Assembly (NCBI GenBank): GCA_040285745.1
Contig: JAUFOR010000008.1
Location: forward strand, 992,001 to 1,056,000
From: Barthelona sp. PCE
Taxonomy: Eukaryota > Metamonada: BaSk clade
DNA length: 64,000 nt
Direction: 5' to 3'
The notes beneath the pieces are model-generated. The model was given only the letters and a program-made list of their open reading frames with translations. It searched no databases and was not told the origin of the DNA. Below are positions 46,862 to 57,006 of the stretch, one piece after another. Position numbers and translations under genes: made by a program. How positions within the stretch are numbered: position 1 is the stretch's first letter; each line of letters opens with the position of its first letter.

Positions 46862-48643
46862 ATGCCAAGGCATATAACTGTTCAAACCGATTATGGTCAC
46901 ATTTTGCATTCTGAAAACAGTAAGATCATCACTTTTGCCGGGCAAATACTTGATATTCCAAAAATCGAGCTTGTTCTGGGCAAACCATTAATTTCGTCGA
47001 ATGAAATCATCAAGCAAATGAAATGGACGGCCATGGATGATGGATATTACACAGTTGATGATGAAAACTATCTATTTCACCAATTTTCTGAAAATGGGGA
47101 AATTCTCACTTCCGTAAGTAAGTATGGCAAACATCACTGGCGCCTATATTGCCCAGGCTTTACAATGGGTACAGGTCATCATTTTCTTTCCTTCTTTGAC
47201 TTAGAAAACCGTGAGTTACAAACCCCATTTAAAGGTCTTTACACTTTTAATAACATCCTATTTGAACGGACCAACTTCTTGTATTCATACTCATTTGACA
47301 CTGTTTCCGCTTTTTACTACAATCTCACATCAGCACAATTTTTAAAACAAGATTTTGAATTATTGAAGCTAATATTTGCGTGTCATGTATGTAATATGCC
47401 AAATACAGACATATTATCTGCGTCTAACGGTGTTTTTTTATTAACTCTAGAAGGGGACAGTTTGAAACTCATCAAAATACATGATGAAAGATTACCTTTC
47501 AGACCTGATTCTTGCTTTGTTGACGGCTCTGACTATTTATTTATAGGTTGCACTTCTGTGTATGGATTAATTAAAGGAAAGTTTGTGTATGGTATTGGTG
47601 GTGAAAGTATTCACTCTTTTATTGCTTCACAAGAGGGAAAGATGCTCTGTAGGACCATGGATGGGTCTTTGTATCAATTTTCGATGCAAAATGTTACACA
47701 CCCAAGTTTTAGAATCTCAAACAAGGCTCGTCTTGTTGGGAGAAGAGACAATGCATTAGTAGCCATTAAGTCACCCTTTTCCATCCTTTTCATGGATCTA
47801 TGGACAAAAAACGGAGCTTCATATCTTTTCAATGACAACAATGTCTTTTTGGAGATGAAATTACGTGAAAATGGGCTACAATCCCCTGTTTTAGCGGGAT
47901 TGGACAACATTCAGATACCTAAACATTGGGAGAATTACCCAATACCAACTACAACTATGGATAAATTGAATGATCTGACTTCCGAGCGCGCATACTATAT
48001 TGACAGTAATTCACTTTGTATAACAGGTACCAATATTGAACCACAGGAAGTATATGATGCTGAAACAGATATATACGAAGTCAGTGTTGTAAGAGATGTT
48101 TTATGGTTATTACTTAGTTCAGGTATCCAACGTTTGATCATGGAAGATGGAGATGAGTTGAAGTTGAAAAAAGAAGGTTTCTTTCCTTGTTCTGCTGATG
48201 CTTTGTATTGCAATCCCTTCAACAGTGATATAATATGTCTGGTTCAGTATTCTGAATATATGGAAAACGAAGTTGTTAATGTGCTTGTGTTCAAGGATGG
48301 AGAGCTGGAGCTGATAGAGTGGTCCTTGTGTTATTATGATGGAATACACTTCATTAATGAAAGTATGTGGTGTTTAAACAACAGACAGTTGTATCATCTC
48401 GATATAGAAAATAGTGAAGTTACAAAGTTGGTTGATGGCATTAATAGAAGAGATACTAATCTTTTTGTGATGGAGAGAAATACTGTGATTGAAATTGATT
48501 TACAAATTACTGAATACATTTTAAGTTACATAAAATCTGTTTTTGATCCAGAAACCATGAGTTTTGCAGTTTCTGAGCACGAAATTGATTTATATGAGTA
48601 TTTAAAGAATGCCAAGTGTGGATTTTTTTTGGGGAAACAATAG
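46862..48643 (+). CDS. Orphan, beta-rich, possible beta-propeller (MPR-type 2)
   Basis: 593 aa from ATG 46862 (MPRHITVQTDYGH). An in-frame ATG further up (46787) lies inside the transposon, so it cannot be the ancestral start; use of it today would add 25 residues encoded by the terminal repeat. Repeating short beta strands with patterns such as DSCFVDGSDYLFIGC, RLVGRRDNALVAI and VSVVRDVLWLLLSS suggest a divergent propeller. No membrane segment. The hAT element inserted between its promoter and its ATG. Confidence 0.72.
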   Translation: MPRHITVQTDYGHILHSENSKIITFAGQILDIPKIELVLGKPLISSNEIIKQMKWTAMDDGYYTVDDENYLFHQFSENGEILTSVSKYGKHHWRLYCPGFTMGTGHHFLSFFDLENRELQTPFKGLYTFNNILFERTNFLYSYSFDTVSAFYYNLTSAQFLKQDFELLKLIFACHVCNMPNTDILSASNGVFLLTLEGDSLKLIKIHDERLPFRPDSCFVDGSDYLFIGCTSVYGLIKGKFVYGIGGESIHSFIASQEGKMLCRTMDGSLYQFSMQNVTHPSFRISNKARLVGRRDNALVAIKSPFSILFMDLWTKNGASYLFNDNNVFLEMKLRENGLQSPVLAGLDNIQIPKHWENYPIPTTTMDKLNDLTSERAYYIDSNSLCITGTNIEPQEVYDAETDIYEVSVVRDVLWLLLSSGIQRLIMEDGDELKLKKEGFFPCSADALYCNPFNSDIICLVQYSEYMENEVVNVLVFKDGELELIEWSLCYYDGIHFINESMWCLNNRQLYHLDIENSEVTKLVDGINRRDTNLFVMERNTVIEIDLQITEYILSYIKSVFDPETMSFAVSEHEIDLYEYLKNAKCGFFLGKQ

Positions 48644-48889
48644 TAAAACAAACAGGCATAATTACATGATTTTTAGTTCACAATTGTGGTGCACTAATAT
48701 GATAAAGTTCTTTCACCAGAAAGAATAGTATGAAACCCAATAAAAACAATACTCGTTTTCATTATCAACATGGAAGACCTTTTTCTATTCCGCAATTCGA
48801 GCAAACCACTTCTAACTCCATTTGTACTACTATGACACGAGACGCACAGTTGAAACTTGCTTTAAGGTTTATAACTCTTTTCTCTTGTA

Positions 48890-49228
48890 ATGGATCCCGT
48901 TTTACGTCAGCTTAACATCAAAACCAACGTCCTCAGACGTGCTGTTAAGGAGCTAGCTTCTTATGTTAAGGAAGTTGAGATTGAACAGTCTCGACTTTCT
49001 CAGTATGAGAATGATGCTGTAAGAACCCGTCAACAAATGCAGGTTATCCACGAAAGTCGTGAAATGGTATCTCAAATCGTCCATCAAATGGAAGATAAAA
49101 TTGCTTCTCTGGAAGCTCAACTTAAGACTGTTGCTGAAGAAGGTCTCTCAGATGAAGGTCTCCAAGCCGCTGCCAATTCAGAGATTGAAAACGCACGTGC
49201 TGCTCTTGCTGAACATACAGCAGAGTAA
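48890..49228 (+). CDS. TBCA: Tubulin-folding cofactor A (TBCA/Rbl2)
   Basis: 112 aa, all helical, as in TBCA (~108 aa). Starts MDPVLRQLNIKTNVLRRAVKE, which matches the family start (RQIKIKTGVVKRLVKE), and has QMQVIHESREMV where TBCA has QAEILQESRMMI. TBCA is a three-helix bundle that takes up beta-tubulin from the folding pathway. AATAAA at 49236-49241 follows the stop. The 48730-48915 ORF in another frame is a shadow. Confidence 0.93.
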   Translation: MDPVLRQLNIKTNVLRRAVKELASYVKEVEIEQSRLSQYENDAVRTRQQMQVIHESREMVSQIVHQMEDKIASLEAQLKTVAEEGLSDEGLQAAANSEIENARAALAEHTAE

Positions 49229-49235
49229 TTCTCTT

Positions 49236-49241
49236 AATAAA
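49236..49241 (+). terminator. Polyadenylation hexamer AATAAA (TBCA)
   Basis: AATAAA eight bases past the stop, inside the 54-bp spacer to the next gene. Confidence 0.55.
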
Positions 49242-49282
49242 TTTTTTCTACTCTTTTCATAACTTTTTTATCAGTTATTCCA

Positions 49283-49576
49283 ATGGTATTCACAAGTGAA
49301 GCTCCCAAGCTTATTACAATACGTGTTAAGGATCTTTTAGGACGTATACATACTTTACAATGTTCAGAAGATGATACTGTTGGGGATTTACATCAAAAGA
49401 TCATAGAGTATACACAATACCACCACCAATTTTCGATTGTTCATGAAAGTGGAACAATATTTAGAGAAGAAAATGAGATACTGGGCAATTTGAGCATTTT
49501 AGAAGAAAATAATTTAATATTAATAGCAAAACGATCGTGCTTTCACCGCAATGAAACAAATAATGAAAAGCAGTAA
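49283..49576 (+). CDS. Ubiquitin-like-domain protein, divergent
   Basis: 97 aa. Residues ~9-82 have a ubiquitin fold pattern: LITIRVKDLLGRIHTLQCSEDDTVGDLHQKI (beta1-beta2-alpha1), then FREENEILGNLSILEENNLILIAKR matching the last strands. The usual C-terminal diglycine is absent, so it is not conjugated; it may act as a stand-alone UBL adaptor. No longer gene continues it: the stop is followed by the convergent dehydrogenase gene after 11 bp. Confidence 0.62.
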   Translation: MVFTSEAPKLITIRVKDLLGRIHTLQCSEDDTVGDLHQKIIEYTQYHHQFSIVHESGTIFREENEILGNLSILEENNLILIAKRSCFHRNETNNEKQ

Positions 49577-49587
49577 TATTGTAGTTT

Positions 49588-50589
49588 CTAATAACCGTGT
49601 TTACTCACAACATTAATCAACGCTTGATTCGTCCTCAAACGCTGGATATTCTCACTGAATTGGGCAAACTTGTCGTCAGCCCAAGTCGGACTGTCAGCAC
49701 GATGAGGTGATAGAATAACCTTACCACGAGGTAAATCATGGAATGGAAAACGATAGGGATACTTTGGTTCGTTTTGAACACGAGGTTTGAGCTCATCCCA
49801 GAACACATCCATGGCAGCGCCTCTCAATTCGTTTTCCTTTAATGCTAGATATAACCCTTCTTCGTCAACAACACCACCACGACCAACATTAACAAAATAA
49901 CTTGTACGTCTTAGCAAATCTCGGGTGACAATGGCTTCAGTTGCTTCAGTGTGTGGCAATGAACAAATAACAATTGTGGATCGATCAAAAAACTCTTCCA
50001 AATCTGTAACGATCTCTTCACATAGATCAGTAGGTTTGTTAACCCTGCGGTACCCGATAAATCGAGCTCCTGGATAAATTGTACGAAAAGGAACAGAAAA
50101 ACCTCGTGCAATATTACCAACACCTAATAAACCAATTGTTACATTATCCAAGACCTCGTTCTCGTGAAAGCGCTCGTTCTTGCGCCAGTTTCCGTTGCGT
50201 ACTTCCTCATCAAAAAAACAGATATGTTGAGTGAGCGCTAAAGTTAAACTGAATGCATATCGACCAACTGCCAGTCCATTAGAGTGATTGTTACACAATG
50301 TGACGTCCGGAAACCCCAGAACTGCCCTGAGCACATGGGGTGGAACACCAGCAAAAGGATACTGGATAGTTACTGTAGGATTATGGGTTAAAATTGCTAT
50401 TAAATGGGATTCTTCTATCGCAGATATGATGAACAAATCAATATCGCCTGCAGAACTGATCTCAATAAGTTCCTCACTTGATGAGGGCTTTAGCAAAATA
50501 TCATCGCTAGTAACAACGTTCTCTATACAATTAGCTGTAATGCGGTCACGAATCTCTGCCCTGAACTCCAGATAGACAACAATTTTCAT
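49588..50589 (-). CDS. D-isomer-specific 2-hydroxyacid dehydrogenase
   Basis: 333 aa from ATG 50589 (MKIVVYLEF). NAD-binding domain with the Rossmann loop TIGLLGVGNIARGF; catalytic Arg in NVGRGGVVDEEGLY, and the catalytic His in VILSPHRADSPTW replaces the typical PH-x-A motif. The length matches the ~320-340 aa family. It could be a glyoxylate/hydroxypyruvate reductase or a phosphoglycerate-dehydrogenase relative; substrate cannot be fixed. In anaerobic protists such enzymes often come from bacteria. Confidence 0.88.
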   Translation of the reverse strand: MKIVVYLEFRAEIRDRITANCIENVVTSDDILLKPSSSEELIEISSAGDIDLFIISAIEESHLIAILTHNPTVTIQYPFAGVPPHVLRAVLGFPDVTLCNNHSNGLAVGRYAFSLTLALTQHICFFDEEVRNGNWRKNERFHENEVLDNVTIGLLGVGNIARGFSVPFRTIYPGARFIGYRRVNKPTDLCEEIVTDLEEFFDRSTIVICSLPHTEATEAIVTRDLLRRTSYFVNVGRGGVVDEEGLYLALKENELRGAAMDVFWDELKPRVQNEPKYPYRFPFHDLPRGKVILSPHRADSPTWADDKFAQFSENIQRLRTNQALINVVSKHGY

Positions 50590-50761
50590 CAACAAAAGAG
50601 GTTAGAAAGGGCTAAAAAAATTTTTACAATCAATTTTAGAGATTCAAATTGTATTTTTGAATGCAGTGTGCGGACCCCCTTACCCGCTGCTGTGAGCACT
50701 CATCCAAACTTTCTTCTCTTCTCCTTTGTAAAACATTTTCTCACCATAACATGGCTGAATA

Positions 50762-52696
50762 ATGCCAAGAAGGGTACATAATTATTTCCAGACCGAAAGA
50801 GGGCTTCTTAACATTTCAAAATTTGCTGTTCAGCTTGAAAATGAAGATTATGAGAGGATCGATAGCATTAATATTGATAATAGAACTGATTTATCAATGA
50901 GATTAGGATCTCCAACTATTATTAATGACTCAATATCTGGGAATGAATTTTTGAAATGCTCAAACTGCGATCTATACTACACTTTTGATGATATTTTTTC
51001 AGAAGTTTTTATTGTTTACTTTTACCAGTTTTTAAATGAAAATTTTGAATACGTTGATAACAGATCATATGAATTTAAGTACACAGTTCGGCAATTTCAC
51101 GTGTTAGACCCAAATACCACAATTGTCAAATACAAAAGGAGTTTCATTTTGCTAACTTGGGATGATTTGGAGAACAGCAAAAGGCATGTATCGGTAATGT
51201 ATCAATATTTGGCAGCTATTGGTTTGTATATGTTCTTCAAGAATGGTAGGAAAATTGAAATATTTCATTTGCGCAAAAATAATGAAGAATACTCTTCTAT
51301 ACCAGTCGATACCGAAGTTTCTTACTTCAATGGGCGATGCAGACTTACAAATTGCTTTTATAATTGTCAAGAAAAACCCAACGAAGATAATCACGCAGGT
51401 TTTATAGTACATTTTTTGGATAATGGTTCATTACAAAAACTGGATATTTCTTCTCATTTTCCAATGATAAGTTTCCTTGACCGTCCTACGAAGGTTGAAA
51501 TTTGGGTATTATCCATTTCCAAACAGCAACTCGTTTTGGAAGCAACATACAAAAGAAAATATACTATTGTTTACATATACGATACTGGCACATGTGAGAC
51601 TTTTGAGCTCAACATGCGTTATACATTCTTGCCTGAACAACCTTTCTCAACAGAATTCAACTATTTATCTCGATTTTGCAAGCGTTTTGCACTTATTGAC
51701 AATCATCTATTACAATACAACACTTTAATACCACTGAACGGTGTTTTATTCACGATATCGAACATAAAACATGATTGGATTGGTTGCACAGGAAGCACTC
51801 TATTATTTTTAGTTAATAGGTTCTTTGTTGCAGTTGATATTGAACGGAAACGCACGATGTATCACAAGTTAAAGCCTTACAATCAAGAATTAAGGAGGAT
51901 AGTTTGGTCGGCATCGACAGATGCTTTCACCGTTCTTGACAAGGCTGATACATATATATATGGTTATATTATTGGTGAATTTGACTTTGAAAACGCCATT
52001 TACCCTGTTGTAAGTGGAACTAATGGAGCTGGAAGGACTGCATTCGTAATTAACAGGAAAGAGATTGCTTTTCTTAGTTTTTGTACTCATTCAGGTACTC
52101 ATTCTCTTCACATTCTTGACAGAGTGTCAGGTGAGGTTTCTGTTCAAGCTGTGGAATCTGAAGAAAGGCTAACACTTAACTATTATACAGGAAGTTCGCT
52201 TGTTTGTGAAGGAGATGAATCGAGTGTTGCAATTGGTTTTAAAAGGTACAGAAATGTGTGGAAGCAGGAGATATTGGTAAACTCTTGTTTTGAAAATCAT
52301 CACATTAATCAATACAACGAAACATTTGAAAGTATTGCTGTGCCGCTGCGTTTCCTACGTTTTTTATCTTCAGAACTTGCATTATGCACTACGGCAGTTT
52401 ATTATGTGACTGATATGACTGTTGCAATTGATCTTGTTAAGCTTGGCATTGAACTAGACTGGATTTACAGTCGCTATAGCATAACTGATAGTCTTCTGAG
52501 AATATTCAACTTCGATATGAAGAATGGAGCAATCAAAATGTACAGATTTGTTTTTAAAGAAGCGATGATAGAGCAAATTGATACCCTGACTATTTCATTT
52601 GAGGAATTCTTTTCTAGTTGCACATACCACGATCTTTCCAGTATCTGCTACCCACACGCTCATCATTCAGTGCGTCCTTTGCACGAATTCTGTTAG
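50762..52696 (+). CDS. Orphan, beta-rich, possible beta-propeller (MPR-type 3)
   Basis: 644 aa, starting MPRRVHNYFQTERG. Beta-rich without membrane segments; several short strands with aromatic residues repeat at intervals of ~40-60 residues, as in a propeller. A three-codon upstream ORF (ATG at 50751) ends in TAATG that overlaps the start codon. TTTTCTCACC lies ~25 nt upstream. No family recognised. AT-rich codons. Converges on the 1388-aa orphan. Confidence 0.7.
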   Translation: MPRRVHNYFQTERGLLNISKFAVQLENEDYERIDSINIDNRTDLSMRLGSPTIINDSISGNEFLKCSNCDLYYTFDDIFSEVFIVYFYQFLNENFEYVDNRSYEFKYTVRQFHVLDPNTTIVKYKRSFILLTWDDLENSKRHVSVMYQYLAAIGLYMFFKNGRKIEIFHLRKNNEEYSSIPVDTEVSYFNGRCRLTNCFYNCQEKPNEDNHAGFIVHFLDNGSLQKLDISSHFPMISFLDRPTKVEIWVLSISKQQLVLEATYKRKYTIVYIYDTGTCETFELNMRYTFLPEQPFSTEFNYLSRFCKRFALIDNHLLQYNTLIPLNGVLFTISNIKHDWIGCTGSTLLFLVNRFFVAVDIERKRTMYHKLKPYNQELRRIVWSASTDAFTVLDKADTYIYGYIIGEFDFENAIYPVVSGTNGAGRTAFVINRKEIAFLSFCTHSGTHSLHILDRVSGEVSVQAVESEERLTLNYYTGSSLVCEGDESSVAIGFKRYRNVWKQEILVNSCFENHHINQYNETFESIAVPLRFLRFLSSELALCTTAVYYVTDMTVAIDLVKLGIELDWIYSRYSITDSLLRIFNFDMKNGAIKMYRFVFKEAMIEQIDTLTISFEEFFSSCTYHDLSSICYPHAHHSVRPLHEFC

Positions 52697-52839
52697 TAGT
52701 GTGAATAATACTTTATCAACATATTACAGATTAATAATAAATGAGGAGTATAACATATGAGCGCAAAAAAGCTGCATACGAACCGAAATATGAACAAATA
52801 TAAGTTATTTACTGCAATATCACAAAACATCTACTCCAA

Positions 52840-55800
52840 TTACCTGCGTTTTCTATTTCTTGAGGATCTACTTTCAAGTATATCATTCACGCTCATCCTT
52901 TTCTTCTTCGATCGAGTTCTTGATGATGCTCGCGATGTGGAGTGACCTGGAAGTGTTCCCATTGTCAGACCATTATCTAAAGTAACAACCTCCTTCTTGA
53001 AAGGTACTTTTTGCTGTGAGAATCCCATGCTAGTTTGAGGACGAGGTGGGAATAAACTAACTGATACAGCTGACTTATCGTATCTCCTCGAAGTCGACGA
53101 CAATGAATCAAGTGTTGCTGAAAGTTTCTGTTCCAAAATCCTGTTACCATACTTGTATGACATATCAGGGGTATCAGGTCTTTCAATCTTGTTAAATACA
53201 CTCAAACTTGCATCTGCTGTTTTTGGACGACGTGGGTAACTGTCATCAAAAGCAGTTGGAATGTCGTCTATCCTCAGTCGTGGCAGATCAACCTCCTGTA
53301 CATCCAATGTTAAGGGTTTTATACGTTGACGCTCAATTCGACGTATATCACTGATACCAACATTAGAAATTCCTCTAGTTGCTGCCATGTAAAGCTTTCT
53401 ACTCTTATCCAACTCCTTCAGCGTCTCCTTGCGTTTCTCCTCATCAAAGAACTCGTCCTGAAGAACAGGGTGCTGTCGGAGGTACCTACGTAAATATCCA
53501 GACAATAGATCAATGTTGCGATTGTTTGAATCGTTATGGCTCTGCGATACTGTTGCCAATAAAGCAAGAGCACGATTCTTGAACGTCGGGTCCTGTTTAA
53601 CAAAGAAAACAACCGTATTCACCATTTCACCCAGAGCATCCTTGTCGATGTCTCCTTCAACAAAGAAAGCGTATGATTCCAAGAGCACCGTTTCAATAGC
53701 ACCATCCTCAACGATAAACTGCTTGAACACACGGTAGTCGCTACAGACAAACTTGACAAGCTGCAATGACTGGGACCTTAACTCATTCCAAACTTCGTAA
53801 CACGTCGATTTCCTTGATACGTTGAGCACATCGTTGGTCTCTAGGACAATACACTTTGGGAGTGGTACCATGACCTTAGCAGGCTTGACTGAATCAAAGA
53901 ACCTGATGAAATCTATAAACTTATTTGATATCAGTCCTATAATACAATTTCTGCTGATATCTTGTGTAGAAAACATATTTAACATCTTAAACAATAAAAT
54001 ACATGTAAATTGCAGATAGTAGGGGATAGTTTTAGATTCCTTAAACGCACGAACGCATAAATTTAAAATTGGATTGATCAAATCAGTGACCAGTTTCGAG
54101 AAGACGTAAAAAAAATTGTTCACATGAAAGTCTATCGAAGAGGTCTTGATCATATTCCTGAATGAAATGTCCTTGAAGAAAAACAACAGATAACATGCAA
54201 CAATGAGCGGATAAGTTAAACTGTTGAATAGAGGTTTTGCAACAATCGTATTGAATGTTTCAGAGTCCAAAGCCGAATCAAAAACGCAAATGAAGTTGTT
54301 TAAATATGAGTGCAACGTGTCATCAATGAAATTTGTCTCAAACAACGCAACCAAGAAGTGGTATATCTGTGAATAATCAGCTGATAGCATCTTTTCACAA
54401 CACAAAACCAACATCTTCCACACAACACTAACGCGTTCAGTTGACATAGCTGTCAAAACCCAAAATTGATCTTCAGCCATGTCCTCATCATGAACATCGA
54501 TGATCTCCTTTGTACCAACACTCTTAACTGCGATCAATCGACGTGCCTCTGTCAACAACTCCGTTGACCTATCCGTGTCCAATAGGGTTGATTCGACGCT
54601 ACAACTGTTTAAATTACTAATCTTTCGATAATTGAGCGCAGTGCTACCTCCTCTGTTACGAATGATCCAGCTCTTTGTTCTTTTGAATTGGGAAGGAAGC
54701 TCGGTGAGAGGGACCTCCGGCTCGCTGGTATCGCTGGCCAGGCTGAGCACACTACTTTGACTTGCACGAAATCGCAGTCTCTTAGTCGCACGCGCCATCA
54801 CACTATTACAAAACAGCGTTGCGTTAACAACCTGTTTGAATTTGCTTTTCCCCTCTGTCATCGGCTGGTGCGGGGTAGGAACCCTCAGAAAATCTGGAAG
54901 AACTGACTTAAGTAAAGTCACAAATATAGGTGTGGGTTTTGGCGCCTTGTTCTGAAGCTTGAGCATGCCTGCCATGTTCGTGACGCTGTGCATACCTCCT
55001 GCTCTTATGTTACGCTTGTCGAGCACAGTGCTCTCCATACTGTACGACTTATTCAACAATGCGACAATAGTGCTACTATCCAAACGAGAGAAAACGTAGA
55101 CTAGGAAGTGCAGCATGCTCATAAGGAACTTTTGATTAATATCTTTTTTCTTCAGAAGCTCAACAAACCTTTCAACAGTTTTTTCCATCAACAACTTTGC
55201 ACCAGAACCGGATCCGCTCTCGGCAAAGAATTCAAGCGTCGCGGTAGTCGCAGGAAGCAAGTCAATGAGTTCGTGAAGGTGTTTGGCGTTCGGCATTACG
55301 ACATATGATGTCTTGTAAATGCTATACTCCAAATTCAACTTATCGAAAAGCCTAAAGACGTTGCCGTTCACATCTGAGTTCTCCTCCAACCGCTTGCATA
55401 TCATGCGTAAGATACGAACACTTCTTACGATCTGTCGCTTGAAATTATTGAATTCTGCTAATAAGGTCAAGGCATTGATGTACTCCGGCGTTACAAACGG
55501 TGATAAGAAGACAACACGGGCTGCGCTGTTAATGGTTGTGTGTGTTACACTCTTTGATATCATCCTTAAAACAACGTCGGACCATTTCTGGAACGAGGTC
55601 ATCTCCAAGTCATAGAAAACATTAACATTACTGTGTATGTCAATGTCGATGAACCCATCGTCGAGAAGAGTAAGACCACACGCTGCAAGAACAGCTTTGA
55701 GCCCCTTTTGGCTCAGTTGCAAATGCGTAATTGAACAAGAAAGCAAACGTTTAGTGTCGTACATTGCCAACAGCACAATGGCTCGAGATGGGTCCATGAA

Positions 55801-57006
55801 GCACAGCTGGGTGAACCTTTTCAACTGATCTTTGTAATTAAGAAAATGATTGACAATCTGTGAACTGATACTCTTCAAATTACACTTATCAAAGAAAATA
55901 ACTGTACTATACTTCTTCAAAAGCAGTCTCTTCTGCTTCTCTGTGATGCGTTTCTGTTGGGCTTTCCTCATTTCGTCTTGATACAATTCATAAAATACGC
56001 ATTTTTCCAAGAAAACATTGGAAATTGAGCCATTGAAAACGTCCGCTTCAATTAAAACGTCAATAAGGGCAATTAAGGAATTGATCTTTTCCAACCAATG
56101 ATCTTTCTTCATGTTCTCAGCAGATAATGCATCATTCAAGAGAGTTGAACAAAACCTGTTGAGCATATCCTTCACTTCGATCACCAAAACATCATTCACA
56201 CCATCAATTGAAAACAATGCAGTGAAATATGTGATGATAAGTGTTGAATCAACACAAAAACGCTGAAAATAACAAAGATTTTGTAACAATAACGAAATCA
56301 ACACTGTGTTCTCAAGCAAAGATGTCAGCAAAGATATATTCCTGATCGGATCAAGTAACAAGAACTCAAAAAATCCTAATGTAAAGACATTGGTGAATTT
56401 ATCAGCATCCCATTCGAATAGAAGTAGATTTTCGATTAAAAATGACAAACTTTCACTATTCTGTTCCTTGGTAATATACATCTGGGTGTCCTTGCTTAAC
56501 TTTTTATCTGAATTTATGAAAGAGAGAATATTATGATTGGAAAAACTATATTCAGGTAATATGAAAATTCGTTCTCTGTCAATAAAGACTCCCTGTGCTT
56601 GTAAAAATGCAATGATCCTGGACATAACAAGCCTGTAGTTGACGGCATTGCTGTGCAAATGAAACTCATGATGTTGATATGCAATAAAGATTTCAAAAAC
56701 GCTCCTGAAATCAAATTCAAAGAGACGTGGTTCGTCTGTAGGGTTGAATCTGCGTGTATCGAACACGGACAAACAAGACATGCATGAATTCATGAGTAGA
56801 ATAAATTTTTCATGCAATTGTTCCCGCTCGTCTTCTGAAGGTGTGTAATACTTTTCAAACGATTGGAAGACAACACATAGTCCATTGAGACCCATGAGCT
56901 CTTTGAGATCATCTTTGTTCAATTGTACAATGGATGATAGAGCAAATTGTAGGTTCTTTTCGCTTGTTTGCTTTAAACTTCGTAGTATTAATGGGACTTC
57001 TGTCAT
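52840..57006 (-). CDS. Large helical-repeat orphan with basic C-terminal tail
   Basis: 1388 aa. Mostly alpha-helical throughout, in the style of armadillo/HEAT solenoids (e.g. LIVACYLLFFFKDISFRNMI, QLVKFVCSDYRVFKQFIVE). No catalytic motif. The C-terminal ~150 residues are disordered, basic and Ser/Arg-rich (TSRASSRTRSKKKRM, SRSSRNRKRR), a possible nuclear signal. A formin N-terminal or BEACH-type armadillo region was considered, but no FH2, BEACH or other defining domain is present. Function unknown. Confidence 0.72.
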   Translation of the reverse strand: MTEVPLILRSLKQTSEKNLQFALSSIVQLNKDDLKELMGLNGLCVVFQSFEKYYTPSEDEREQLHEKFILLMNSCMSCLSVFDTRRFNPTDEPRLFEFDFRSVFEIFIAYQHHEFHLHSNAVNYRLVMSRIIAFLQAQGVFIDRERIFILPEYSFSNHNILSFINSDKKLSKDTQMYITKEQNSESLSFLIENLLLFEWDADKFTNVFTLGFFEFLLLDPIRNISLLTSLLENTVLISLLLQNLCYFQRFCVDSTLIITYFTALFSIDGVNDVLVIEVKDMLNRFCSTLLNDALSAENMKKDHWLEKINSLIALIDVLIEADVFNGSISNVFLEKCVFYELYQDEMRKAQQKRITEKQKRLLLKKYSTVIFFDKCNLKSISSQIVNHFLNYKDQLKRFTQLCFMDPSRAIVLLAMYDTKRLLSCSITHLQLSQKGLKAVLAACGLTLLDDGFIDIDIHSNVNVFYDLEMTSFQKWSDVVLRMISKSVTHTTINSAARVVFLSPFVTPEYINALTLLAEFNNFKRQIVRSVRILRMICKRLEENSDVNGNVFRLFDKLNLEYSIYKTSYVVMPNAKHLHELIDLLPATTATLEFFAESGSGSGAKLLMEKTVERFVELLKKKDINQKFLMSMLHFLVYVFSRLDSSTIVALLNKSYSMESTVLDKRNIRAGGMHSVTNMAGMLKLQNKAPKPTPIFVTLLKSVLPDFLRVPTPHQPMTEGKSKFKQVVNATLFCNSVMARATKRLRFRASQSSVLSLASDTSEPEVPLTELPSQFKRTKSWIIRNRGGSTALNYRKISNLNSCSVESTLLDTDRSTELLTEARRLIAVKSVGTKEIIDVHDEDMAEDQFWVLTAMSTERVSVVWKMLVLCCEKMLSADYSQIYHFLVALFETNFIDDTLHSYLNNFICVFDSALDSETFNTIVAKPLFNSLTYPLIVACYLLFFFKDISFRNMIKTSSIDFHVNNFFYVFSKLVTDLINPILNLCVRAFKESKTIPYYLQFTCILLFKMLNMFSTQDISRNCIIGLISNKFIDFIRFFDSVKPAKVMVPLPKCIVLETNDVLNVSRKSTCYEVWNELRSQSLQLVKFVCSDYRVFKQFIVEDGAIETVLLESYAFFVEGDIDKDALGEMVNTVVFFVKQDPTFKNRALALLATVSQSHNDSNNRNIDLLSGYLRRYLRQHPVLQDEFFDEEKRKETLKELDKSRKLYMAATRGISNVGISDIRRIERQRIKPLTLDVQEVDLPRLRIDDIPTAFDDSYPRRPKTADASLSVFNKIERPDTPDMSYKYGNRILEQKLSATLDSLSSTSRRYDKSAVSVSLFPPRPQTSMGFSQQKVPFKKEVVTLDNGLTMGTLPGHSTSRASSRTRSKKKRMSVNDILESRSSRNRKRR

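Noticed and set aside
52840-57006. Formin or BEACH-domain identity for the 1388-aa protein
   Set aside because: Armadillo-like texture alone is not enough; FH2 and BEACH domains are absent.
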